Notes under the pieces: generated by a model
What the model was told of the DNA's origin: nothing
The model's database searches: none
The model's input: only the letters and a program-made list of their open reading frames with translations
Position numbers and translations under genes: made by a program
Assembly: GCA_947247005.1 (NCBI GenBank)
Contig: OX365954.1
Location: 5,596,001-5,660,000, forward strand
Direction of reading: 5' to 3'
DNA: 64,000 nucleotides
Source: Spisula solida
Taxonomy: Eukaryota > Mollusca > Bivalvia > Venerida > Mactridae
Shown here: positions 36,295 to 48,134 of the stretch, one piece after another
Layout of the letters: every line of letters starts with the position of its first letter
How positions within the stretch are numbered: position 1 is the stretch's first letter

Positions 36295-36910
36295 TGAAAC
36301 TAGAACTGTGTCCATGAGACACGGGTGCCCCATTATAGCACATATCCTTTCAAATGGGGAAGGAGATGGGAATAGCAGTTTGAGGTAACATAATCATTCA
36401 ATTTCTTTAGCCTTGTGGACGATAATTATATTAAAAATATCAAAGGCCATCATAATTAAATTAAATGTAACAACGGGCCATAATTCTGGTAAAAATCGAC
36501 AAAACAAAAATTCCATCCTTTACGGTCACCTATACATTGAGGTTGTTCATCTGTGAAAGTTTGAAGAAATTCCACCCAGTAGTTTATGAGGAGTTCAACA
36601 CACAATATTTTCACTATAGGGTATAAAGTAAAAGTAACAAAGAGCCATAACTCTGGTCAAAATTTACACAGCGAAAATTCCATCCTTTATGATCATCTAT
36701 ACATTGAGGTTGTTCATCTATGAAAGTTTGAAGAAATTCCACCCAGTAGTTTATGAGGAGTTGAACACACAAGATTTATGTTACGTACGTACGTACGTAC
36801 GTACGTACGTACGGACGGACGGACGGACGGACGGACGGACGGACGGACGGACGGACGGACGGCACCAATGCTATATGCCCCCACTTATAAATAAGTGTGG
36901 GGGCACAACA
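36295..36910. mobile_element. Dispersed repeat with tetranucleotide tract, type 2
   Basis: Begins near 'tgtgtccatgagacacgggt' and ends with a hairpin 'tgcccccactta...taagtgtgggggca' (about 36876-36906). Inside are two ~175-bp subunits (about 36470 and 36650) containing 'gccataactctggt' or the variant 'gccataattctggt', and 'gaagaaattccacccagtag'. A pure tetranucleotide tract follows. The open frame through it (36689-36916) is only the translation of the repeat. Related in style to the 34.2-kb element; typical of bivalve genomes. No transposase visible. Confidence 0.75.
36783..36862. repeat. (ACGT)7(ACGG)13 compound microsatellite
   Basis: Seven perfect ACGT units (36783-36810) switch without interruption to thirteen ACGG units (36811-36862). 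The ACGT part is self-complementary. It lies inside the dispersed element and is likely to be length-polymorphic. Confidence 0.97.
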
Positions 36911-37092
36911 AACTAAATAAGCATATGAAAGCTGGTTTTCCAATCAGCAATTATCAATTAAAACTTCATGTCAAAAGACCGCTTCTTAGTTAGAAATGGT
37001 TATCTATAACATTGTATACTTACACACACAAAAACATCTTATTTTTCCAAAATTTGTTGAGCTGTTTAGGCAATAACTTCGTTTTTTACAAC

Positions 37093-38013
37093 CGATTTAA
37101 GGTATATTGGTTAGCTGAAAATGAAGTTCTCACAGTGAAACTGTGTCAGAAAACAATTTTATTTTTCAAGTCTGCAATATAAAAATAGAAAATTATATTC
37201 CAATATGTACATTCATAAAAATATTTGTATCAAAAAATGAAAATTCAATTTGTAAAAAAGTGTTTTATCACACATTGAAAATTGCCATTTTTTGTGCAAC
37301 TGTGCTGCAAAATGTACTCACTCAAATTCAGTATAAATCACACTGCTATGTTCCCCAATCTATTATCTAGGTGCTCGACTATAGAATAATAGAGAGTAAA
37401 TCAATTATATTTATTCCTTAATTAACTGAATATTAAACCAATTATAACTTAAAATTCTGTTTTGTATTTAACATTTGTAGAAACTTTGTATTCATGGGAT
37501 TAGTTGCAATCAAAACAAGTCATTGCCAAACCCATTGATTTTCAACGGTCATCCTTTTGTGCCCTTTGTTAGCTAAATCAACAGATACCAAACGCATTAC
37601 ACTAATAATAATCAGCTGTGTGTAAATTCAATTTGTCAATTCTAATAATAAAGTGGTCAAACGTTTTGATACAATGTGTGGATATCATTAATTTAATTTA
37701 TTAGGGAAATAGTCGAGCACCTGGATAAAAGATTGGAGTACACAACAATGTGATTTATATTGAATTTGAGTGAGTACGTTTTACTGGATTTTGACACAAA
37801 AAATGACAATTTTCAATTTAACTGTTTAAGATAAAACACCTTTTATAAAATACTTTTTCATTTTTTGATATGAATATCCATTACATATATGTATTCATTA
37901 AATTTAGCTTAATTGTTTTTATTAAAAACCTGTAGCCGACTTGAAAAATTAAATTATTTCGTGACACGTTTACACACTGATTGGTTCAATTTCAGCTAGC
38001 CAAATTACCTTAA
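37093..38013. mobile_element. Long inverted-repeat (foldback) element
   Basis: The left arm (about 37093-37388, starting 'ttaaggtatattggttagct') is the reverse complement of the right arm (about 37712-38013, ending 'caaattaccttaa'). The arms are ~300 bp, moderately diverged, around a ~325-bp spacer. Both arms contain 'tcgagcacct' at their inner edges. A third arm copy sits at 35690-35955. No transposase-like frame. Best described as a foldback or MITE-like element. Confidence 0.75.
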
Positions 38014-38739
38014 ATAAGATAAATTGCAAACATATTAATTTATTCATTTCAAATACATACAAAGCAAATACTAAAAACATATGTTGACTATGAAAGGTAA
38101 TATTCCTTTTTTACAGGCGTTACTTAATCTAGAATTATACCCAACCTGATAAAGGCTATCATAAAAATATATCTAATCTAGCGAGCAAAAACAGAAGTGT
38201 AGATAATTATGCTTACGTCATTAATTAGCCGGCATAAATGCACAAAGTTCATCAAATTCCAACAGAAAACGTAAGAAAAACATTCTTGCGTCCTTTCACA
38301 TTGACAGCAGGAACGGTAATGGCATGTGCTCGCGCCCTGCAATTTAGTCTGGGTCCTTGTCCCAAGCTTCATGAGGGGCCACCTATTGTAAAGTAGCTTT
38401 AGATGGAAACCACTATCGCTCATGTTATGTATACATAACGAGTTTTCGACACAAAGGCAATTTTCACGATATTTAGGAGTACATTATCATAACATGTGTT
38501 CACCTGTGACACATATCACACCACAAAATCGTGATTTTGAAATTATAGTCTTGTTATGATATCTAATCCAGGGGTGTAGCTTGGTCAAAATAAATGTATA
38601 TGCATCCTTATGTACATGTGTATGCATTATTATGTGCATGTAGGAGGCATGCTCCCTTCGGAAACCATTCCGAGTCTTATTCTATTCAAACACCCAAAAA
38701 CACACTGAACAATACCACCAGACTTAGAGAAGCGAACAT
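38014..38739. other. Intergenic, no gene seen
   Basis: No supportable gene. An 81-codon minus-strand frame (38178-38423) has no recognisable domain. Confidence 0.45.
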
Positions 38740-38912
38740 CGGAATAAACGTGGAGGTCGACTCAATAAATCTTTTTAACGCCGAGCATAGCCTTTATTTG
38801 CCAGTCAGCTTTCTGCTGAAATATGGCAGGCATATATGTGTGCCTCCATCCGTATTTGAACCCGGGTCGCCAGATTAGACGGCACGCATGCTTACCACTG
38901 AGCTACGGAGGC
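38740..38912 (-). mobile_element. tRNA-derived SINE, minus strand
   Basis: The head (38842-38912) is tRNA-like on the minus strand. A 7-bp acceptor-like stem pairs GCCTCCG with TGGAGGC. The A-box TAGCTCAGTGGTA is intact and a B-box-like GGTTCAAATAC is present. The anticodon and T arms do not fold properly, so it is not a functional tRNA. The body continues to about 38740 with 'ctcggcgtta'. Reverse translation gives the 'FEPGSP' string expected from such heads. Confidence 0.65.
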
Positions 38913-39310
38913 TATCGGATGTCAATTCTTTAAAGCTGCATGTGCGGTTCATGAAACTCCATTGGTGTGGTATTTTTAATTATCTTTAATATTTGCTATT
39001 ATCACCGCGTATAAACCAAATCACTGTACGACTTATTGTGATAATATACAATTCAACTTGTATGACTTATTGTGATTGAAACATCCTGTGTTTTAATCAC
39101 TGTACGCGTTATTGCAAGACTATACAATTCAACGTGTACTCATTATTGCGATAACCGGAAGTTGAATCGTTTATAAACGTTCCTATGCAACAACCGATGG
39201 CGAATCATCAGCCGATTCATATACGATCGCCTATGATGAATCATCGATCAATTCCTATGCAGCCATTATCAGCAATCATTATGTTGCGACCCACAGGAAT
39301 AGTACCCCGT
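38913..39310. other. Intergenic, short degenerate direct repeats
   Basis: The phrase 'cttattgtgat' recurs at about 39031 and 39066, each preceded by 'gta(c/t)ga', and 'tatacaattcaac(t/g)tgta' recurs at about 39046 and 39121. Nothing coding. Confidence 0.5.
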
Positions 39311-39770
39311 GCAAAAACTGTATTGATTAGAATCTTGATGTGTTAGTGGTTGGACATGTACAGTGCAGAACGTCGTGTATTACAACAATATAGTATTTTG
39401 AGGCGGCACGGGTATCAGTCACAAACAGCAGCCGTCAGGGGTATCATTGTGGTTCTTTCGTTTATTTTGCCGCAGAATCTGGCTGCATCGAACTAATTTT
39501 GCAAAATGCATACATAGAATAATGTAAACAACGAAATTGGTCCCATCAAGCAGCAACACACCATGCAAATCGGCAGAAATTGGAAATAATATGACAGGTC
39601 GTCAGGGGTGCAGTAACCAAAACCGCACTAGAATCGAGTGTTCTCCTTAATCATAGGTATTTTGAGAGAAAATGGGCTTAGGTCTGAAGGTAGCGACAGG
39701 GCCGGGTACGTTGGGCTGGTTGATTTCATTGATAACGTCTTACAAAACAAAGAAAAATCAAGATTTACTT
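39311..39770. repeat. ~455-bp direct repeat, left copy
   Basis: Shares about 455 bp with 42803-43265 in the same orientation, starting near 'attgattagaatcttgat' and ending at 'atcaagatttactta'. The copy has several small indels relative to the right one, including three that break the hydrophobic minus-strand frame seen in the right copy. The pair is about 3.5 kb apart. Confidence 0.9.
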
Positions 39771-40091
39771 ACATTATCCCCATTGATACTATCCAACAAC
39801 AGTTTATCAAGTCGAAAATGTTTATATGGTTGTTTCATTCAAAATACAAGGGGAACAACCCCAATGGACGTATTATGTAGACATGGCAGAGTTCCTCCCC
39901 TTGATTTACAATCATTGTCCAATTTCTTTTTTATTCGAAAAAAATAGTAATCACTACTTTTTAACGTATTTGCAGTTTTAAATCATACACTTTGCAATAT
40001 GTAATAGAGAGATCTGGTTTATTTGTTGATTACACTAGAATAATGTGGCTAATCTGTGCAAAGCGGAAGTAGACGTGCCACTCATAGTGTT

Positions 40092-40245
40092 ATTTTGAGA
40101 GCAGTGTAGCAACGTTAAATGTCGCATCGACGCTAAATGTCACACTTGACGCTAAAAGTCGCAAGGCTGACGCTAAATGTCGCAACCGACGCTAAATGTC
40201 GCAACCCCCCTGACGCTAAATGTCGCATCTGTGACGTTAAGGGGG
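40092..40245 (-). repeat. GACATTTAACGTC-type repeat cluster, inverted copy
   Basis: About seven tandem ~20-bp units of GACGCTAAATGTCGCAACC type. It is the reverse complement of the cluster at 10685-10825; the spacer 'cccccctgacgctaaatgtc' is shared with it. This is the cleanest of the three clusters. Confidence 0.85.
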
Positions 40246-41332
40246 CCCACTCCTGAAATCAAAATAACTACGATTTTTTGAAACCATGTTTTTTGCCAAG
40301 TTCAACCTATGCGAAGTTCGTTTTTGAGTAGAAAAACATAGGTTAATGACTTATTTTTTTTGTAATATCAAATCGAAATAACACACCTCAAAACGGCCAT
40401 TTTAGCATCTAAAGCTATTGAAAAGGCGGTAGGGGTTAAGAAATGGCCGGTAATTAAATAAATATGAACCGAAATTGTCAAAAGTACATCAGAATCTAGG
40501 CAATAATCGATATACTAACAATACAAATGATAAAAAGATTAAAAGTATGGCAAATACGACCAGAATGTTAGTTTTATGGGAGTTTCAAGGACATATAAAT
40601 TCTTTTAAAAATGGCGCCAAAATGAAGTTTAATTCAATATTTAAACCTAAAAATTCTTGTTGAAATAATAACTACGATTTTTTGTGACCATGGTAGAATA
40701 AAGAAAAATATATTGTGTTTGAATAGAAAACTTCAAAAACATAATGCTAATGTGCATTTAAGAGAGTTATAACGCGAAATGTGTAACCTTACCCAGTTTG
40801 AAAGAGGCAAAATCCAAATATTTGTTAAATAAATTAATTTTAAATCAACATATGATGTTCAATCAACTGGATCGCCACTGTACATACGATACCATTTATT
40901 TGGCATTGTTATTTAATGAATTTGTTCATTTATTACGTTCAGAATACACCAAATTGGCTTAAAACCATGTCAAATTACCCCACCCACTTTTTTCAACACA
41001 AATGGGTCATTACAACTTCTCACATAATAAAGCTGTTGTTTGGTCATAAATTGCTAGGAATCTTTAAAACTACTTGATTCAGCTCACAACAAAGTACGAT
41101 ACACTTTTTTTATTTGAAACTGTTGCCATGGCAACGATTCTCCAGAAATAAGGAAAACAAGACAGTGGTCCCTATGACATGCAGATATTGGTGTTTATGT
41201 CGTTGGAATTGTGTTTATGCTTCACATTTATTATAAATTCACTTATTAACATGTATACTAGAGTCTGTATGAAATACATAAGAGGAAATTAATGTACAGA
41301 CTAAGTATAATGTGCATTTTTTAGCATTTGAT
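40246..41332. other. Intergenic; contains a perfect X-box palindrome
   Basis: GTTGCCATGGCAAC at 41122-41135 is a perfect palindrome matching the RFX X-box pattern. The rest is AT-rich with 'ataactacgatttttt' repeated at about 40265 and 40667. No gene recognised. Confidence 0.5.
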
Positions 41333-42485
41333 CAATGTAGATCAAACCATTAAAGAAGTATCTATGCATTGTTTCATTGATATAATAGACTTTACATAAT
41401 CAGACACTGGCAAAACAAAGACTGGCAAATTGACTATAAAACATCAATCAGCAATTCACAATAAATACTATCTTGATTTGTTGTTACGTACCGTGCGTCA
41501 CGTTATTCTTCGTTGAACGCAGGGCGGCTGAGAAGGAAAAAACTGGGATTTATACTTTCAAAGTGTTTGCCGCAAACGAAGCGTACAACCAAGGATTGTA
41601 ACGACAAAAACCTGTTATTTTTGCAGGTAACTTTCCTTGAACGCAGGGCTGTTCTGTTATTTTCGTTCAAGATATTATTTATTGTGAATTGCACGAGTTA
41701 ATAACATTATTTAATTTTTGCTTATCGTTCGTGTAGTTAGGCACTACTCGGTTCCATTTCCGGGTCGCGGAAACTTGTGACAGTTCACTACATAGCCAGA
41801 ATAAAGCGATTCAGACGTTGCACGCATCGATGCATGTCAACAAACGCTATAAATTGACATACCTTTCTATGTCTGAAGTATGCTTATTTACCTGTGTGTT
41901 TGATTTGAACGACCAACGCTGTGTTTACTACAAACCGGTGTATACTCCAGTTAGGATCTGGTGATAGTGACGTAGTCGTTTATGTGTACACATAAGATTA
42001 CAACCATTGTCTGAATATGTAGTGCGAATATAGTATATAAGCTTAGCATTGAAATTATAGCTGTCTGTTTAAGCCTTTATAATTGCTTTTAGACAGTTAT
42101 AGTGGACTTAAGCGCTGCGTCATTGTATTCTTACCCTGACTGGACCATAGTTCAGAACGTAATGTTCATGTGTAAACTACGACTAAATTCCTGGCAGTAG
42201 TTATCACCTTAGTCCTTACTTAAGTATCGAAGAAAAGATAAATAAATCCGTAAACTAGTTCCTTGCGTACATAGTTCTAAATAGTAAATCGGCTTTCAAA
42301 AATAACGTCAACATTAAAACAAATTCGGTTTATACTTCATCACACCACATCAAAATGGCTTTCGATTTCTGCTGATTGATGTTTTATATTGTCAGTCTTT
42401 GTTGTTCCTGTATTTGATTATATAAAGTCTATTTTATCAATGAAACAATGCATAAGTACTTCTTTTAACGGTTTGTTCTACATTG
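41333..42485. mobile_element. Inverted-repeat element (~1.15 kb)
   Basis: Left arm 41333-about 41454 ('caatgtagatcaaaccatta' onward) is reverse-complementary to right arm about 42371-42485. The arms are ~120 bp and diverged by roughly 15-20%. The interior has small open frames on both strands (e.g. 41513-41701) without domains. It lies between the two ~455-bp direct repeats. Most likely a non-autonomous DNA element. Confidence 0.7.
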
Positions 42486-42802
42486 GTAGAGAAGAAGTGC
42501 CAGAATCATGAGTTCTGATTGGTCGAGCTTCCTAAGTAGTACTAACTGAAGTGTCAAGGCGCCCGCAAAGCAGACAGCAGCTTAAAAACAATCCATTTAC
42601 GGTGGTTCCAATATTCAACTATGAGCGTACAAATTTAAGATTAATAGATAAATTAATACGGACTCCTTTATAATAATTTGTAATATGAAATGGTATAGCT
42701 CACATCGAACAATATATTACAACTTGACTTGCTGTACGATTCCAAATCTATGTATGCAACTGTTTTTGTCTATTAGACATTGTTTATCATGTTCTTCATG
42801 TA

Positions 42803-43265
42803 TTTACGCAAAACCGGGATTGATTAGAATCTTGATTGGTTAGTGGTTTGGCATGTACAGACCAGACCGTCGCGTATTACAACATTATAGCATATTGGGG
42901 CGTCAGGGGTATCAGTCTCAAACAGCAACCGTCAGGGGTATCATTGTGGTTCTTTCGTTTATTTTGCCTCAGAAGCTGGCTGCATTGAACTAATTTTGCA
43001 AAATACATACCTAGAATAATGTTAACAACGAAGTTGGCCCCCATCAAACAGCAAAACACCATGCAAATCGGCAGAAATTGAAAATAGTACAGACAGGTCG
43101 TCAGGGGTGCAGTAACCAAAATCGCACTAGTGTTCTCCTTAATCATAGGCATTTGGAGGGAAAATGGACTTGGGTCTGCATGTAGCGACAGGGTCGGGTA
43201 CGGTTGGCTGGTTGATTTAATTGATAACGTCTCAAAAAACAAAGAAAAATCAAGATTTACTTACC
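42803..43265. repeat. ~455-bp direct repeat, right copy
   Basis: Right partner of 39311-39770. It contains the phrase CGTCAGGGGTATCA or close variants at about 42902, 42935 and 43100, and again just outside at 43304. On the minus strand it carries an open, hydrophobic exon-like segment (43011-43175) bounded by AG and GT. Confidence 0.9.
43011..43175 (-). other. Possible exon encoding a hydrophobic (membrane-type) segment
   Basis: On the minus strand a 165-nt stretch is preceded by TGCAG and followed by GTATGT. It reads open for 54 codons and contains two hydrophobic stretches ('AILVTAPLTTCLYYFQFLPI' and 'CMVFCCLMGANFVVNIIL'). The larger open frame around it spans 42877-43242. I do not recognise the protein. 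The left direct-repeat copy at 39.5 kb has frame-breaking indels and a lost GT, so that copy would be dead. No partner exons are identified, and the segment is itself part of a repeat; chance is quite possible. Confidence 0.2.
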
Positions 43266-46200
43266 GAAGCGATGAAATTTACAGTCGAAAAACCGTCAGG
43301 GGTATCATTTCCGTTCTATACGATATCCCCAGTCAGTATATTCATGCATATTGTATGGTGGAACGAGATAGGTTTTTCCAATCCTCTCAGACCTATGACG
43401 GCGATAATAAATGGACTATTTGACTTAGCCGAGAAAACAAATAAGTTGACGTGCGATGCTAACCGTTTTGAAAACTTCATAAATTTGTTATTAATTGACA
43501 TACACTTGTAACGTCGTTTTTACCAGGTACCTAGTACGCCATTCTGACAGGGACCAGGTCGCCAGAATACCATTAAACTTTTTGTCCCCTTTTTTCATAT
43601 TGTGTACAAAAACCCAAATCACAAATGACGAACGACATTCTCTTATTACCTGCGGGCCATGAGGCATATTGGAAAGCTCAAAGTGAAAAGTCCATGTAGG
43701 GGCACGTGACCTGTTCTCGATGGTTCACGATTTCAATAAAAGGAGCATTTTGTAAGAATGGCGTGAACCATACTAATTCCATTATTCCATGCGGATAACA
43801 TCGGTCTTTGTCGCATTGCAATACCGTAGTTTATTTACCGAAGAAAGCAGAACTATGAGAAATTTTACTGTGAACGCAAGGCAATTGAGACAATGTATCT
43901 AAACAGCAGGTGTCTGCAGCTGCATAAGCAAAACGCTTCCTGGTCAATGATAAATATAGTGGGCAATGGAGTACCTCCCGCAGGGAACACATTGCTAGAT
44001 TAACAGAATCACTGTATTGATGCATGATAAATATTTTTCAAATTCGGCATATAACACAACCAAATAGTTTGAGGATATTTGTTTGTTTAAACTCGTTGTT
44101 TAAGGATAAAATATTAATTTTCAGCAGACAACTTGTAATTATAACATAATAATACCTCCGATGTTTGGGAACTTATATAAATGTGCATCAATATATACGA
44201 GGGTGATCAATATATTCGAAGACTTTTCTTCTAGCAATTTTGTTTTGTCAGCAAGGCTCGATAGCAAATCAGAATAATTCAGAGAACGATATCTCAGACC
44301 GAATGCGCTTATAAAACAATTGTGTGCATGTAAAGGGCGTGTGGCGTACGGCGTCACGTGATGCCATTCAAAGCGTCACCGTTTGAGCAGCACCGAGCTT
44401 CTTTCTGAACTCGTATCCGGGTCCATGTATACGATTGATTTTATTTTAATATGGAAATAAGTCATAAATAGCCAACTCTGAAATGTAAGGGGAATAAAAA
44501 AAGTATCGATGCGTTATTCGACATAAAACTCGGAACTAGGCGGTTGGCTTTACACGCTTGTACAATCCCGATGATGAAGAAAGCAAGACCTAACAGGTTT
44601 AGGGCGAAATTTCTAAAGAACGCCTTTTAACTAGAGTCAAAGATTTATTGTGCTGTAGTCTATACTGATCGTAGATTTCGCCAGTAACATTTGGTTCGGA
44701 ACTATGCCTCGTATTTCTCACAAATTAAGGAGGAGTGTCCCTACCGCGGTCTAAATTCTTCTGTTTATTCTCATATTACAACGGCATCCGTTTGGCAGAA
44801 TCCCTTCAATCACATAAACAGTGGAATCATGTGTAGTTAACTGATTTAGAGCGCTAAAAATCCTTTTACATGTTGGTCAAGTCATCTATGAGATATCGCA
44901 CGGATTTTCCAAGTTTGGCGTTAATCTTAAAGAGATGCCGTTGCTTTGTGATTATTTTTGTCCGTCATGCTCGGCGGCGCGCGCTGCACATTGGTTACAA
45001 TAAGTGACGTCATCAAGACTTTTGTGACGTCACAATATAATTAAATAATTAAAACCGTAGGTAATTGATAGTTCTACATACCCTGGTAATTTTATTGTTC
45101 TAGAATCAATATTTAAAAAGTTAGAAGGAACGTCTTCGAATAGGTCGATCACCCCAAGATTTTAGATCACGAAAAGCCACGAAAATAGCTAAATGACATT
45201 CTTTGTTAATCAGTGCTTATTACAGAAGATTTGTCGACATATTACAGGAAAATTAGGATGTATATGCTTCATTTTTTGAAGGATAGTGTTATGCTATTTA
45301 AAAAAGGACATATTTATAGGAAAATGAATTTGTATTTTTTGAGAAAATGCAGGGCAAAATTAGGCCATAAATGAACTTGTCCTTTTTGAGTGTGAACGTC
45401 AGTTATCAACTGACTTGAACTTTGCAAATAATTACACCATCCGTGATTATTTTGCTTCATTGAGAGGGTGGTAGGTGTTACTCTTTCGTTCATCTTCTGA
45501 CGATGAACTAGGTAGTTCGGCAATGCTCATTCAGAAGACAGGTCTACTTGCATTACACACGTATGCTATTTTTGTTCCAGTGCACTCGCTAGTATTATAT
45601 AATATAAATAGGTAATTGGATCACCGAGCAGTTAATTAAAGCGTTACGTTTTCAACATTTACTGTTGTCACGAACTATTTTATTTACTTACGACAGGGAC
45701 AATTCATCCGCGCACTATCGTTGTAGGCACACATCCTAACGTTTTACATCATTAGGTCACGTGAATGTTTAGTTAAACAATGGGACAATATGTATTATTT
45801 ACCCGCTCCTAAGCCAGATCAAGTTCCATATTAACTTAATGTCCGGGATATCATGCTGCCTCTTTGTTAGTCGGTAGCAACCACCGGGTAGTAACTAGCG
45901 GTGTTAGTTTGTTACATTGAATTTGGTGGCTACAAGAACATTGTGACACGTGCGTGCAAACTGTAGTCGATTGTTCTGTATAACTAACAATACAACAGCC
46001 AGCAAATGCCTAGTTATATTTAACTTTGCTTCAAATCAGATGATTCAATACTGAAATGACGAGAGATGTGCGTATCTCAGTTAGACTATATGGCACGTTA
46101 TGCTTGTTTATACAAACGTACTATAGGCATTGACCTAAGAGCGCAGAATAACTCGTCGTCAACAAAACGAAACGTCGTCCAAATTATGAAATAATTTCCT

Positions 46201-46507
46201 TCGTTAATTCTAGATCATTAGGATCTGGCGCAAAATTTAGTCTACGTCTCGTAGCTCTACGACTATCTGAAGCCATTTCACTTCTTCATTTTGGTCTATG
46301 CCACAGCATTTCGTCCCTCCAATTTGGTCATAAATATTTTACTTGTAGTTATGAGATTTGGTCATGTAATTGATTGATACAAAATATCGCAGCTTCAAAA
46401 ATTATCTTGACATTGTTTGGATTCACTCACATGTAGATTAAGTAGCATTTAAACCTTCATTTGTAATATATTCGTACAGAAAATAAATGACAATAATCTC
46501 ATATTAA
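43266..46507. other. Intergenic, no gene recognised
   Basis: No supportable gene. Two perfect TGACGTCA octamers, at 45005-45012 and 45025-45032, lie 20 bp apart next to a GC-rich patch ('cggcggcgcgcgctgcaca', about 44973-44991). A mariner-end-like 'tatacgagggtgatcaata' lies at about 44195, without a visible partner nearby. Confidence 0.5.
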
Positions 46508-46521
46508 CCCCCCCCCCCCCC
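46508..46521. repeat. Poly-C run (14 C)
   Basis: A homopolymer of 14 C just upstream of the SINE at 46552. It may be length-variable or prone to assembly error. Confidence 0.9.
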
Positions 46522-46551
46522 TATGTAAGACTAAAAACATTGCATTATTAG

Positions 46552-46790
46552 GAGGGGTGGCCTAGCGGTCGAGCGCGCGCTTTGGGATCGGGGGGTCCCG
46601 TGTTAGACCCTCGTTTGCACAACTGCTTATTTTCCCAGAGCAAGAATAATCCACAATGCTCCACTCGACAAAGGTGTGAATTGGTACATATAAGGATGAT
46701 GTCTGTACATGTTAAATATCCCTGGGCGCCGTATATCGATGTTGCACACAAACCAGGTCTTGATTCCACAAAATAAATTAAGTAATTGCT
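46552..46790 (+). mobile_element. tRNA-derived SINE, plus strand
   Basis: tRNA-like head 'gaggggtggcctagcggtcg' with an A-box-like GTGGCCTAGCGG, followed by a degenerate B-box-like 'gtgttagaccc'. The body contains 'tgggcgccgtatatcgatgt' and ends in an A-rich stretch ('ccacaaaataaatt'). The reverse strand reads as 'GSNTGPPDP...ARPLGHPS', the usual translation of such tRNA-like heads. Confidence 0.65.
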
Positions 46791-48059
46791 CAGCTGGGAC
46801 TGATATTTTGAATTTATTATATGACTGCAATTATAGTCTTGTGGTGTAGATTGCTACCAGAAACTGTGTATTTATTTCTAAATAATGATTAAGTAGGAGA
46901 TCCATGAGTAATGAACAATAAAGAACTTCATATTTGAGCTTGTTGTAACAGCCTTAAGTTTTTGCCTTAGATGTTTATAATTTTAAAGCATTTTTTCTCT
47001 GTAAAAATTGGACATATCATACCCGTATTGCGCTATTAACTTAGGTAACCCAATGACCAGTGGAAGTTAAATGACAAAGGGTGGCTGAACGGCTGATTTG
47101 CTGAAAGCGACCCTAGAAACTAGTAACTTAACTTTTAGTGTGGGTATATTTGCAATTGTTCGTGATGAATAGAACCCGAACAATGTTTCAAAAACTGACG
47201 GCTTTCTGGTACACATAGACGGTCGAAATTACCTTATGACAAAACTTGAGTGAGTCAATCACAAACCCAATATACGTCATAATAAAAGGGTGTATGAAAA
47301 GTAGAAAACGTACACTTAAACAGCCAATCAAAAAAATAAAGTATTTGGTTTACAAAAACGAAATACCAATATTTCTCATATTTTCATGAGTCAAACAAAA
47401 TATTATTTTCAAATAAAACGGAGTAGTTACATTTATAAATGTTACAGCAAATGTTATTGTTAAGTATTTGAGCGTACAATACCACTTAGAAACGTTCTTG
47501 CATAGTCTGAATAATTCTATACTTCAAACATTGTAATCTATCCGGTGATAATCTGATTAACCTTCTACTTAATACTTGTCAATCTTTCCTCTGATGTTAC
47601 CGACATTAGAGCGTGGCCTGAGGACTCTATTGTAGTGAATATATCTCTAAAATATGCCACCTCATTCCAGGTAGTGACTCATACACTGTCATGTTTGTTC
47701 TAGCAACTTAGTGTTGTTCTTTAGATATTAAAGAAAACAATGACGTAGATTAAGATTGTAGGTACGTTTAATAAAATGTAAAACAAATACCTCACGGACA
47801 TTTTGAATATATTCTTCGATGCCATTGGTTACAGGCATGTCCTCCACATGTGGAGAAGTTGTCAGTTATTTGTGGAACAGCAAGTTAGTACTGGGATCAA
47901 TAATTCCAGGAAAACTGGTTAACTTACCACCGTATATGACTGGTACCGATTGTTGAATAAATTGGAACAAGCACAGTGGGTAATAACAATTATACAGAAA
48001 ACAATCATTATTGATGCATTGGTTTAGATTCAATGATTGAAGAATAATAAAGAAACAAT
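46791..48059. other. Intergenic, no gene seen
   Basis: AT-rich. No open frame of note and no RNA gene signal. Confidence 0.5.
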
Positions 48060-48134
48060 GAATATGTACCTATGTATGTACGCATCCCAACAAGTGACCG
48101 TGCTTTATTATAGTTAAAACACAGGTACATCTTC
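48060..48134. repeat. Half copy of a palindromic element
   Basis: Contains 'caagtgaccgtgctttatta' and 'aaacacaggtac', matching one arm of the palindrome in PRDM14 intron 2 (57423-57541). It also keeps 'catcccaacaagtgaccgtg', which corresponds to the inner part of that element's other arm. Confidence 0.7.

Noticed and set aside
36689..36916. 75-codon frame with RTDGR-type repeats
   Set aside because: It is a direct translation of the ACGT/ACGG microsatellite inside a dispersed element.
38842..38912. Functional tRNA gene on the minus strand
   Set aside because: The acceptor stem and A-box are good, but the anticodon and T arms do not pair properly and a SINE body follows, so it is a SINE head.
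39311..43265. LTR retrotransposon
   Set aside because: The direct repeats are LTR-like in size, but no gag, protease, reverse transcriptase or integrase frame lies between them, and I saw no TG...CA ends or primer-binding site.
44139..44357. 72-codon minus-strand frame
   Set aside because: Starts in a GC-rich patch and overlaps a mariner-end-like sequence; no domain and no splice context.
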